NCBI RefSeq assembly: GCF_009861505.1
Contig: NZ_WTFT01000012.1
Span: 1-64,000, forward strand
Origin: Pseudomonas izuensis
Lineage (GTDB): Bacteria; Pseudomonadota; Gammaproteobacteria; Pseudomonadales; Pseudomonadaceae
Length of the DNA: 64,000 nt
Reading direction: 5' to 3'
The notes beneath the pieces were generated by a model. The model did no database searches. It was not told the DNA's origin and worked only from the letters and a program-made list of their open reading frames with translations. This document shows positions 33,744-41,463 of this stretch, in pieces. Both the position numbers and the translations under genes were made by a program. How positions within the stretch are numbered: position 1 is the first letter of the stretch; each line of letters starts with the position of its first letter.

Positions 33744-34459
33744 CACGCCGCCAGGCTGGCCGTGAACAGGTAACCGGCGCCGTGGATGGTGATGATCAAC
33801 TGCGGTTCGGCGGGGTCGTCGTGCAGCTTGCGGCGCAAGCGGCCCACCAGCACGTCGATGGAGCGGTCGTTGGGCACCCATTCGCGGTTACGGATCTGGT
33901 CCATCAACTGATCGCGGCTCAGGGTGTGGCCGCTGTTGCGCAGGAACACGCTGAGCAGCTGGTATTCGCCGTGGGTGAGCAGGGTTTCACTGCCGGCCGG
34001 ATCGATCAGGCGTCGGCGGTCGGTGTCCAGCGCCCAATCGGCGAACTGTTTGACGGGCCTGGAGACGGGCGCCACGGGTTGAGGAACCTGTGCGTGACGA
34101 ACCCGGCGAATCAGGTTTTTCGCCCGGGACACCAGTTCCCGTGGATTAAGGGGCTTGATCACGTAGTCATCGGCGCCGCATTCGAGGCCGACGATGCGGT
34201 CGATTTCATCGTTGCGCCCGGTGATCAGGATGATCCCGACTTCCGAACGCACCCGCAGCTCGCGGGTCAGGGTCAGGCCGTCCTTGCCGGGCAAGCGGAT
34301 ATCGAGCATGACCAGGTCGACGGTCTGGCTGGCGAGGAAGGTTTCGGCCAGTTCCGCGGTGGCGGCGCAATGCACGTCGTAGCCTTCCTGGGAAAGATAG
34401 GCCTGCAACAGTTCGCGAATCAGCGGATCGTCATCGACGATCAGTACCCGAGGCGTCAT
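33743..34459 (-). CDS. aruR: OmpR-family response regulator
   Basis: A 238-residue response regulator. The receiver domain has the acidic pocket (DDD at 9-11), phospho-acceptor D53 (VMLDIRLPG) and the conserved Lys in ADDYVIKPL. The C-terminal winged-helix Trans_reg_C domain (about 140-235) includes LLSVFLRNSGHTLSRDQLMDQI and SIDVLVGRLRRKL. It is the first gene of the three-gene sensor unit and by context corresponds to AruR, activator of the arginine transaminase genes. It overlaps the downstream gene by one base. Confidence 0.88.
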   Translation of the reverse strand: MTPRVLIVDDDPLIRELLQAYLSQEGYDVHCAATAELAETFLASQTVDLVMLDIRLPGKDGLTLTRELRVRSEVGIILITGRNDEIDRIVGLECGADDYVIKPLNPRELVSRAKNLIRRVRHAQVPQPVAPVSRPVKQFADWALDTDRRRLIDPAGSETLLTHGEYQLLSVFLRNSGHTLSRDQLMDQIRNREWVPNDRSIDVLVGRLRRKLHDDPAEPQLIITIHGAGYLFTASLAA

Positions 34460-34551
34460 TACGTGGTGTCCTGCACGGGCCCGAAGGCGTATTTCTTATT
34501 AGAGTGTTTTGTTGCGACAGCGCCAGAGAGTAGCCACTGCTGAACAGGCGA

Positions 34552-35199
34552 TCAACAGCTACTCGTCTGTACACAGAAACGCTGGCGCCCACCAGCCTGC
34601 AAACCGTCGACCCAGGCCTCGCAAATCTGGATGCCCTGCTCCGGCGTAAAGGTGCCCGGGTTAAGTCCGGATTCCAGCCACAGGCCATCGAGCAAGGCGC
34701 TGAGACTGATCGCGGCGAGATCGGCGTCAAAGTTTTCCCAGCCCTCTTCCTGCGCCAGTTCCATCAGCACCTTGCGCAAGATGCCACGGTACTCGCCGTA
34801 GGAATGATCGTGGGCCTGGTTGATTGCCTCGGCAGTTTTCACCGCACCCCAGAACGCCAGCCAGGCATCGATCAACTGCGGATCGAGCAATTCGGCGGAG
34901 AACGAACCACGGAAAAACGCCGACAACCGCTCCCGGGCATTGGGCGCCGCCTGTTCCATGGCATCACGCAGCAGGGTCATGACCCGCCCGGTGATCGCCA
35001 TGTAGGCCTCGGCCACCAGTTCGTCCTTGCCGGAATAGTGATGACTGATCAGGCCAACCGAGACACCGGCCTCGGCGGAAATCTTGCGGATCGAAGCGCC
35101 CTGGAAGCCATGGCGCTTGAGACACACCAGCGTCGCCTCGATCAGATTGGCCTTGCGCAACTCCGGTTCCATGCGGGAAAAACGGGCTTCCTGATTCAT
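34552..35199 (-). CDS. TetR-family regulator, BetI-like
   Basis: A 215-residue regulator. The helix-turn-helix lies at about 12-60 (KANLIEATLVCLKRHGFQGASIRKISAEAGVSVGLISHHYSGKDELVAEAY), and the C-terminal ligand/dimer domain resembles BetI-type regulators. The start ATG 35199 has AGGAG upstream. It is a single gene between aruR and the aldolase gene; its target may be the aldolase/binding-protein unit or the flavin oxidoreductase upstream, which is a guess from position. Confidence 0.85.
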   Translation of the reverse strand: MNQEARFSRMEPELRKANLIEATLVCLKRHGFQGASIRKISAEAGVSVGLISHHYSGKDELVAEAYMAITGRVMTLLRDAMEQAAPNARERLSAFFRGSFSAELLDPQLIDAWLAFWGAVKTAEAINQAHDHSYGEYRGILRKVLMELAQEEGWENFDADLAAISLSALLDGLWLESGLNPGTFTPEQGIQICEAWVDGLQAGGRQRFCVQTSSC

Positions 35200-35304
35200 G
35201 GCGACATGCTCCTGGATTCAGTCATGAGGGCTCGTGTATTGGCTGCGAGCTGAACGACTGTACAGCAAGAGCACAGTGATTCTCCAGTCGAGACCGAGGC
35301 GTTT

Positions 35305-35399
35305 CCATCGCGGGCAAGCCTTGCTCCCACAGGTTTTGCATCGTCTAGATGACCGTGAAACGACTCAGTACCTGTGGGAGCAAGGCTTGCCCGCGATGG
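35305..35399. repeat. REP pair, outward orientation
   Basis: Arms CATCGCGGGCAAGCCTTGCT and the inverted copy ending GCAAGGCTTGCCCGCGATG, the GCAAGGCTTGCCCGCG subfamily. Here the CGCG ends face outward, opposite to most REP pairs in the window. Confidence 0.88.
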
Positions 35400-35427
35400 C
35401 ATCAGCCCCTTCAACACAGAACCAGGA

Positions 35428-36213
35428 TCAATCCCGATACCCCGGCGCCACCCGTTCCAGCATCCGCAACAGCGCCGCCCAGGCCAGTTGCATCGCATCC
35501 GGGTCAGCCAATTCGCCCTCTTCCAGTGGCCGTCCTGGGTCATTGAACTGGCGTTCGGTGTGCTCACACACCTCGGCCGGAGGCAGCACCAGTTCCCCGG
35601 CAGCCTGCGCCGCCAGCTGAATCTCACAGGCCTTTTCCAGGTAATACATACGCAAGAACGCCTGGCTCACCGTCTCGCCCACGGTCAGCAAACCATGGTT
35701 ACGCAGCATCAACACCGGCTTGTCGCCCATGTCCTGCACCAACCGCTGCTGCTCGCTCATGTCCAGCGCCACGCCTTCGTAGTCGTGGTAAGCGACCTTG
35801 CCGTAGAACTCCATGGAAATCTGGTTCACCGGCAGCAACCCGCACTTCAATGCGGCCACGGCGCAGCCGGATTTGGTATGGGTATGCAGCACGCAGTGCG
35901 CGTCTTCGCGGGCGCCGTGTATCGCGCTGTGGATCACGAAACCCGCCGGGTTGACGGGATACGGCGATGGCTCGACGGCGTGGCCATTCAAGTCAATTTT
36001 CACCAAATTCGATGCAGTGATCTCATCGAACATCAATCCATAGGGATTGATCAGAAAATGATGTTCCGGCCCCGGCAGGCGCACTGAAATGTGGGTGAAG
36101 ATCAAATCGGTCATACGAAAATGCGCAATCAGGCGATAACAGGCGGCCAGTTCTTCGCGCAGGCGCTGTTCGGTCGCGCTGCGCGCAGTCAGGTGGGTGG
36201 CGATCTCATTCAT
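35428..36213 (-). CDS. Class II aldolase/adducin family protein
   Basis: A 261-residue protein of the zinc-dependent class II aldolase fold. The metal-ligand region is visible (CVLHTHTKSGCAVAA, about 100-114) with a further His in MLRNHGLLTVGE (about 168-178). Members include fuculose-phosphate aldolase and many decarboxylase- or aldolase-like enzymes of unknown substrate in Pseudomonas. It is encoded 75 bases after a PotD-like binding protein. The start ATG 36213 gives the usual length; the frame upstream is unsupported. Confidence 0.88.
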   Translation of the reverse strand: MNEIATHLTARSATEQRLREELAACYRLIAHFRMTDLIFTHISVRLPGPEHHFLINPYGLMFDEITASNLVKIDLNGHAVEPSPYPVNPAGFVIHSAIHGAREDAHCVLHTHTKSGCAVAALKCGLLPVNQISMEFYGKVAYHDYEGVALDMSEQQRLVQDMGDKPVLMLRNHGLLTVGETVSQAFLRMYYLEKACEIQLAAQAAGELVLPPAEVCEHTERQFNDPGRPLEEGELADPDAMQLAWAALLRMLERVAPGYRD

Positions 36214-36288
36214 TGTTGTGGTTCTCCAGGCTGATCGGCTGGGCAAACAGTACGGCTGGACGCGCACAGGCGTCCAGCCGCTTTGTAC

Positions 36289-37338
36289 TTACTTGCTGGC
36301 CCAGGCGTTGAAGCGTTCCTCCAGCTCTTCGCCATGGTCAACCCAGAAACCGACGTCCATCGACAACGCACCCTTGAGGTTCTGCGGCGCGGTCGGCACC
36401 CACTTGGCCAGTTTGTCGTCCAGTTGCGCGGCAGCCAGGGTGTTGGTCGGCCCGTAAGGAATCAGGTTCACATACTTGACCTGGGCATCGGGCTGATTGG
36501 TGAACGCGATGAAGCGCTTGGCCTGATCCACATGCTTGGAGCCCTTGATGATCGCCCAGTAATCCATACCGTACAGACTGCCGGGCCAGACCAGGCCAAG
36601 GTGGCTGCCTTTTTGCGCGGCGTCGGCAATGCGTCCGCTGTAGGTCGAGGTCATCACCACGTCGCCCGACATCAGCCATTGAGGAGGTTGCGCGCCCGCC
36701 TCCCACCACTGGATGTTGGGCTTGAGTTCGGTCAATTTAGCGAACGCGCGATCCACGCCTTGCGGGGTGGCGAGTACCTTGTAGACGTCTTCGGTTTTCA
36801 CCCCGTCGGCCAGCAAGGCGAACTCCAGGTTGTACACCGCACGCTTGCGCAACCCGCGTTTGCCGGGGGTTTTCTTCACGTCCCAGAAATCGGCCCACGA
36901 AGTCGGGGCTTGCGCCAGTTTGTCGGTGTCGTAGGCAATCGCCACGCTCCAGACCATTGCTGCCGAACCGCATTCCTGCGCCGCTTCGGGGATCAACTGG
37001 TCAGCACGCCCCAGTCGCGTCCAGTCAAGACGCTCATACATGCCTTCTTCGCAACCGCGCATCAGGTCCGGGCCTTCGATCTGTACTACGTCCCAATCGA
37101 CGTTGCCGGTGTCGACCATCACTTTGATCCTGGCCATCTCACCGTTGTATTCGGCCTGCATGACCTTGCTTTGATCCAGCGTGGCGAAAGGCTGAAAGAA
37201 TGCCGCGTCGAGGGCTTTCTGTCCGGCCCCGCCGTATCCGACCACCACCATGTCCGACCCTGCCTGAGCGTTGCCAAGGCCTAAGGCCATGGACAGCACC
37301 AAGGGATAAAAACCGTGCTTGAGCGTTCGCGATTTCAT
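36289..37338 (-). CDS. Orphan ABC periplasmic binding protein, PotD/spermidine-putrescine type
   Basis: A 349-residue precursor with a signal peptide (about 1-25, ending NAQA) and an iron/polyamine-type SBP fold (YGGAGQKALDAAFFQPFATL; VDWDVVQIEG; DVVMTSTYSGRIADAA). The start is ATG 37338, with GAGGAA six bases upstream; a TTG one codon earlier is ignored. No permease or ATPase gene is nearby, so it must use a transporter encoded elsewhere or serve another role. It forms a unit with the class II aldolase gene. Confidence 0.85.
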   Translation of the reverse strand: MKSRTLKHGFYPLVLSMALGLGNAQAGSDMVVVGYGGAGQKALDAAFFQPFATLDQSKVMQAEYNGEMARIKVMVDTGNVDWDVVQIEGPDLMRGCEEGMYERLDWTRLGRADQLIPEAAQECGSAAMVWSVAIAYDTDKLAQAPTSWADFWDVKKTPGKRGLRKRAVYNLEFALLADGVKTEDVYKVLATPQGVDRAFAKLTELKPNIQWWEAGAQPPQWLMSGDVVMTSTYSGRIADAAQKGSHLGLVWPGSLYGMDYWAIIKGSKHVDQAKRFIAFTNQPDAQVKYVNLIPYGPTNTLAAAQLDDKLAKWVPTAPQNLKGALSMDVGFWVDHGEELEERFNAWASK

Positions 37339-37445
37339 CAAAGGTTCCTCTTGCAGGTGCCGCCCGGACTGACACCGGAATGGCCCTTTTTATTGTTGTG
37401 AGGTTCGGCCCGGGAACGGGCCAGGAATGAAACTACTGCAAGCCA

Positions 37446-37474
37446 CAGTAAAAAAACAAGTTGATTTTTTACTG
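37446..37474. promoter_or_regulatory. AT-rich palindrome, candidate operator
   Basis: Perfect 10-base arms CAGTAAAAAA and TTTTTTACTG around nine bases (ACAAGTTGA), about 108 bases upstream of the binding-protein start. It stands out in GC-rich DNA. It may be a regulator-binding site; a bidirectional terminator is less likely because it is not at a gene end. Confidence 0.5.
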
Positions 37475-37525
37475 AAGGTAAATTTCTATAGGCTAATAAT
37501 AACAACGCCGAGAAACCTGTGACCT

Positions 37526-37627
37526 CTGTAGGAGCGAGCCTGCTCGCGATGGACGTTAACGATAACGCGGGCCGCCTGATTCCCCCCGGTGCCCGGACCT
37601 CCATCGCGAGCAGGCTCGCGCCTACAA
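37526..37627. repeat. REP pair
   Basis: Arms CTGTAGGAGCGAGCCTGCTC and the inverted copy (GAGCAGGCTCGCGCCTACA) with one mismatch in the right arm. It ends only 28 bases before the start codon of the flavin oxidoreductase. Confidence 0.88.
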
Positions 37628-37654
37628 AGGTCAGACCGCTGGAGTAGCCGCACC

Positions 37655-39610
37655 ATGTCGACACCCGCCTTTGCACACCTGTTCGAACCCTTGCAGATCC
37701 GTGGCAAGCGCCTGAAAAACCGCATCATGTCCAGCGGTCACGACACCTCGATGCCCACCGACAACCTGGTCAACGAGCAACTGATCGCCTATCACCGGGC
37801 GCGGGCCGAGGGCGGTGTCGGGCTGATCGTGCTGCAAGTGGCCGGCGTGCATGACAGCGCGCGGTACACCTCCCACGTGCTGATGGCCACCGACGACGCC
37901 TGCATCGACGGCTACCGGAAAATCGCGCAGACCTGCCATGCCCACGGCACCGTGGTGCTGTCGCAGGTGTTCCATCCGGGGCGGGAAATCATGGAGTCCG
38001 CCGATGGCCTGCTGGCCGTGGCCTACTCCGCGTCGACGGTGCCCAACGAGCGTTTCCGGGTGATGCCGCGGGCGCTGGATCAGGCGATGATCGACGAGAT
38101 CGTCGCCGGCTACGCCGCTGCCGCCCGGCGCCTGCATCAGGCCGGGATCGATGGCGTCGAGGTGGTGGCCAGTCACGGCTATTTGCCGGCGCAGTTCATC
38201 AATCCACGGGTCAATCGCCGCGCCGATGGCTACAACGGTGAACTGGAACAGCGTCTGCGCTTCCTGCGTGAAGTCATTGCCGCGATACGCGCCGGCACCG
38301 ACGAAGACTTCATCATCGGCCTGCGCATTTCCGCCGACGAGCGCGACCCCGAAGGCTTGACCGAAGACGAATCCCTGGCCGCCGTGCAATCGCTGCAAGC
38401 ACAGCTGGATTACGTGCACATCGTCGCCGGCACCTCGGCCTCACTCGGTGGCGCGGTGCATATCGTGCCGCCGATGGCGATTGAAGCGGCGTATCTGGCC
38501 AAGGAAGGTGGGACATTCAAGGCCAGCCTGGACATTCCGCTGTTCGTCACCGGACGCATCAACCAGCCCCAGGAAGCCGAGCTAATGATCGCCCGTGGCC
38601 AGGCCGATGTCTGCGGCATGACCCGCGCGCTGATCTGCGACCCGCAAATGCCCAACAAGACCGACACCGGCCGCGCAGAAGACGTGCGCGCCTGCATTGC
38701 CTGCAATCAGGCGTGCATCGGGCACTTCCACAAAGGACTGCCGATTTCCTGCATCCAGCATCCGGAAACGGGCCGCGAGTTGATCTTTGCTCAGCGCAAA
38801 CCGGCTGCAACACGCAAACGCATCATGATCGCCGGCGGCGGCCCTGCCGGGATGAAAGCCGCTGCGGTGGCAGCGCAACGCGGCCACGACGTGACACTGT
38901 ACGAAGCCAGCTCGCAACTCGGCGGTCAGGTGTTGCTGGCGCAATTGCTGCCACGGCGTAGCGAATTCGGCGGTGCCAGCACCAACCTGCAGCGGGAAAT
39001 GGAACTGGCCGGGGTACGCGTGGTGCGCAACACCCGGGTCGACCGCGCCCTGGTGGAGCAGGAAAAACCCGACATGGTGATCGTCGCCACCGGTGCCGAA
39101 CCCTACTGGCCGCACTTCGAACGTGGCGGCGAGTTGCAGATGGTGGATGCCTGGCAAGTGCTGCGCGATGAGGTGCAGATCGGCCGTTCGGTGGTAGTGG
39201 TCGACTGGCGCTGCGACTGGATCGGCCCCGGCATCGCCGAGCGCCTGACCCGCGCCGGGCATCAGGTACAACTGGCCGTCAACGGCACCCATTGCGGGGA
39301 AAGCCTGCCGCTGTACGTGCGCGATCAACTCGCCGGCGAACTGCACAAACTGGGGATTCCCATCACCCCTTACGCGCGGTTGTACGGTTGCGACGACAAC
39401 ACCGTGTACCTGCAACACACCGCCAGCGGCGAGCCGATGCTGCTGGAAAACATCGACACGCTGGTGCTGTGCCAGGGCCATCAACCGGTGGACACCCTCG
39501 GCGACGAACTGCAAGGGCTGGTCGATTTTCGACGGATCGGCGACTGCCTGGCACCGCGCACCGCCGAAGAAGCGATTTATGAAGGCCTGAAGGTCGCGTG
39601 GGAGCTTTGA
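37655..39610 (+). CDS. FMN/Fe-S/FAD oxidoreductase, 2,4-dienoyl-CoA reductase type
   Basis: A 651-residue three-part flavoenzyme. An OYE-like TIM barrel (about 1-360) starts FEPLQIRGKRLKNRIMSSGHD. A four-cysteine Fe-S segment (CIACNQACIG...SCIQ) follows, then an FAD/NAD domain with GGGPAG (MIAGGGPAGMKAAAVAAQRGH). Enzymes of this type include 2,4-dienoyl-CoA reductase, trimethylamine dehydrogenase and N-methylproline (stachydrine) demethylases. The surrounding amine-catabolism genes favour an amine dehydrogenase or demethylase role over fatty-acid oxidation (inference). I take ATG 37655, which gives the family N-terminus, with GGAG ten bases upstream. Confidence 0.85.
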   Translation: MSTPAFAHLFEPLQIRGKRLKNRIMSSGHDTSMPTDNLVNEQLIAYHRARAEGGVGLIVLQVAGVHDSARYTSHVLMATDDACIDGYRKIAQTCHAHGTVVLSQVFHPGREIMESADGLLAVAYSASTVPNERFRVMPRALDQAMIDEIVAGYAAAARRLHQAGIDGVEVVASHGYLPAQFINPRVNRRADGYNGELEQRLRFLREVIAAIRAGTDEDFIIGLRISADERDPEGLTEDESLAAVQSLQAQLDYVHIVAGTSASLGGAVHIVPPMAIEAAYLAKEGGTFKASLDIPLFVTGRINQPQEAELMIARGQADVCGMTRALICDPQMPNKTDTGRAEDVRACIACNQACIGHFHKGLPISCIQHPETGRELIFAQRKPAATRKRIMIAGGGPAGMKAAAVAAQRGHDVTLYEASSQLGGQVLLAQLLPRRSEFGGASTNLQREMELAGVRVVRNTRVDRALVEQEKPDMVIVATGAEPYWPHFERGGELQMVDAWQVLRDEVQIGRSVVVVDWRCDWIGPGIAERLTRAGHQVQLAVNGTHCGESLPLYVRDQLAGELHKLGIPITPYARLYGCDDNTVYLQHTASGEPMLLENIDTLVLCQGHQPVDTLGDELQGLVDFRRIGDCLAPRTAEEAIYEGLKVAWEL

Positions 39611-39655
39611 GCCTGTTTATACTCCGGGGCTTTACTAAATGCTTGAACACAAAAC

Positions 39656-39750
39656 CCTGTAGGAGCTGGCTTGCCAGCGAAGAGTGAGTGTCAGTCAACA
39701 TTCATGGCACCTGACACACCGCTTTCGCTGGCAAGCCAGCTCCTACAGGG
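39656..39750. repeat. REP pair upstream of the XRE regulator
   Basis: Arms CCTGTAGGAGCTGGCTTGCC and the inverted copy ending AGCTCCTACAGGG, CTGGCTTGCCAGCG subfamily. It lies between the oxidoreductase stop and the XRE regulator start, only about 30 bases before the latter. Confidence 0.9.
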
Positions 39751-39778
39751 TACGTCCCTCCCCGGTTCGGAATTGAAC

Positions 39779-40375
39779 ATGAGCAACAACAGCACCACAC
39801 AGCCCGCAACCGGCGCCGCCGAACCGCACTTTCTCGGCACTCGCATTCGCGGCCTGCGCAAGCGCCGGGGCATGACCCTGGCGGAACTGGCACAGCAAAG
39901 CGAGCTGACCGCCGGCTACATCAGCCAGCTGGAGCGCAACCTCGCTTATCCATCGATCCCGGCGCTGTTCAACATCGCCCGCAGCCTCGGGGTGACCATC
40001 CAGTGGTTCTTTGCCAGCGAAGCCAACACCGCCCCTGAAGACGACGGCATTGTCGTGCGCAAGAACAGTCGCATGAGCGTGCATTACGAAGACGGCATCA
40101 TCGACCAGCTGCTGACCCCGCAACCCAGTCAGCAATTGGAAATGCTCCACTCGCGCTTTCCGCCCGGCACCTACAGCCAGCAAAGCTATAGCCACGAAGG
40201 CGAAGAAGCCGGTTATCTGTTATCCGGCAGTTTCGAATTATGGGTCGGCGAGCGCTATTTCCAGCTCAACGAGGGCGACAGCTTCAGTTTCTCCAGCCAG
40301 GAACCGCACCGCTACGGCAACCCTGGCGATGTGGACGCGGTGGTGATCTGGGTGATCACTCCGCCAACGTTTTAA
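39779..40375 (+). CDS. XRE-cupin transcriptional regulator, PuuR-like
   Basis: A 198-residue regulator with an N-terminal XRE helix-turn-helix (about 20-75, LRKRRGMTLAELAQQSELTAGYISQLERN) and a C-terminal cupin effector domain (about 115-195; SHEGEEAGYLLSGSFELWVGERYFQLNEGDSFSFSSQEPHRYGNPG). This architecture is that of PuuR-type repressors of putrescine catabolism. Together with the nearby gamma-glutamyl-amine ligase and oxidase genes, control of an amine pathway is likely. Start ATG 39779; upstream frame through the REP is spurious. It converges with the AraC-type gene, overlapping it by four bases. Confidence 0.88.
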   Translation: MSNNSTTQPATGAAEPHFLGTRIRGLRKRRGMTLAELAQQSELTAGYISQLERNLAYPSIPALFNIARSLGVTIQWFFASEANTAPEDDGIVVRKNSRMSVHYEDGIIDQLLTPQPSQQLEMLHSRFPPGTYSQQSYSHEGEEAGYLLSGSFELWVGERYFQLNEGDSFSFSSQEPHRYGNPGDVDAVVIWVITPPTF

Positions 40376-41301
40376 CGCCGCCCGCGCACCGGCACAGTGA
40401 CGCTCGCGCGCTTGAGGGTGTCGCTCGGCAATTCCTTGAACAGCGCGCGGTAGCTGCTGGAAAACCGCCCCAAATGCCAGAACGACCAGTGCATCGCCAC
40501 CTCGGCGACGGTGGTTTGCGTCGGCGTGCAACTGAGCAATTCGCGGCGCGCACTGTTGAGGCGGCGCAGGCGTAGCCATTGGGTCGGCGCCATGCCGGTG
40601 TAGGCCTTGAACGCCTGCTGCAACTGGCGCAATGACACCCCGGCGACCTGGGACAATTCCAACAGGTTGAGGTGTTCTTCCGGGGTATCCGCCGCCCATT
40701 CCCCTACCCGCTTCATGATCGCCCGTTCCCCGGCCCGGCGCTGCAACGCACCTTGATCAAGGCAGACACACGCGTTGTCGAGGATGAACAGGCAGTCGTC
40801 CAGTAATTGCTCGGTCAGGGCTTCGCGACTCGGCGGATCGATGGTTTGCGACAGCCGTGTCAGCGTGCCGCTGAGCCAGCGGCTGAACAATGCGTTCTGC
40901 TGCGAATTGAGCGGCGCCATGAACAACCCTTCCAGCCGGGCCACATCCAGTGCGTGGCGCTGGACGAACTCCGGGCCGAACACCACGGCGATTTCCTGAT
41001 AGTTCTCCGGGGTGATCCAGATGTTGCGGCTTTCGCCATTGAGCACGTAGAGCGCGTTGTCGCTGCGATCGAAACAGAACGCCAGCGAGCCCTGCGGCGC
41101 GCTGAAATTCTGCTCGACCCGGGTGTTCATGGACTCTTCGTAAATCTCCACGCCCTGCAAATCCAGATAGCGCACCAAGCCTGCGAAATGACCCGGCGAC
41201 ATCTGTTGGTAATGCTGGACCCAGCCCGGTGTGGCGCGGATTTGCTCGGCGACATCGGCGGTGTTGAAGGCTTGGACCTGTAGTAAATGACACGCTGTCA
41301 T
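40372..41301 (-). CDS. AraC-family transcriptional regulator
   Basis: A 309-residue regulator. The N-terminal ~200 residues form a cupin-like or unknown effector domain. The C-terminal double helix-turn-helix is at about 210-300 (LLELSQVAGVSLRQLQQAFKAYTGMAPTQWLRLRRLNSARREL, then VAEVAMHWSFWHLGRFSSSYRALF). It is transcribed divergently from the glutamine-synthetase-like gene, whose upstream region it shares, so it is the likely direct regulator of the ligase-binding protein-oxidase operon. Confidence 0.88.
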   Translation of the reverse strand: MTACHLLQVQAFNTADVAEQIRATPGWVQHYQQMSPGHFAGLVRYLDLQGVEIYEESMNTRVEQNFSAPQGSLAFCFDRSDNALYVLNGESRNIWITPENYQEIAVVFGPEFVQRHALDVARLEGLFMAPLNSQQNALFSRWLSGTLTRLSQTIDPPSREALTEQLLDDCLFILDNACVCLDQGALQRRAGERAIMKRVGEWAADTPEEHLNLLELSQVAGVSLRQLQQAFKAYTGMAPTQWLRLRRLNSARRELLSCTPTQTTVAEVAMHWSFWHLGRFSSSYRALFKELPSDTLKRASVTVPVRGRR

Positions 41302-41463
41302 GGAATGACCTTACGCACTCTTTTGGTGCGCTTTGTGCTGCTTAAAGTGGATAGATGGAACCGCAAGGCTCGCCCAAGATAGTCGTCAACGCGCTACAGG
41401 GGAAGTGCTCGGCGGATGAAACCGGCGGCTCCTGGCGTTAATAAAACCAATAACGAGGTCTTT

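Larger units (their letters stand above)
37339..37654. other. Divergent intergenic region
   Basis: About 315 bases between the binding-protein gene (minus) and the flavin oxidoreductase gene (plus). It contains an AT-rich palindrome (37446-37474), likely part of the minus-strand promoter or operator, and a REP pair (37526-37627) close to the plus-strand start. Confidence 0.6.

Noticed and set aside
33744..33881. N-terminal extension of the aruRS-linked binding protein
   Set aside because: The extension overlaps aruR coding sequence and lacks a signal peptide, while ATG 33743 gives a proper one.
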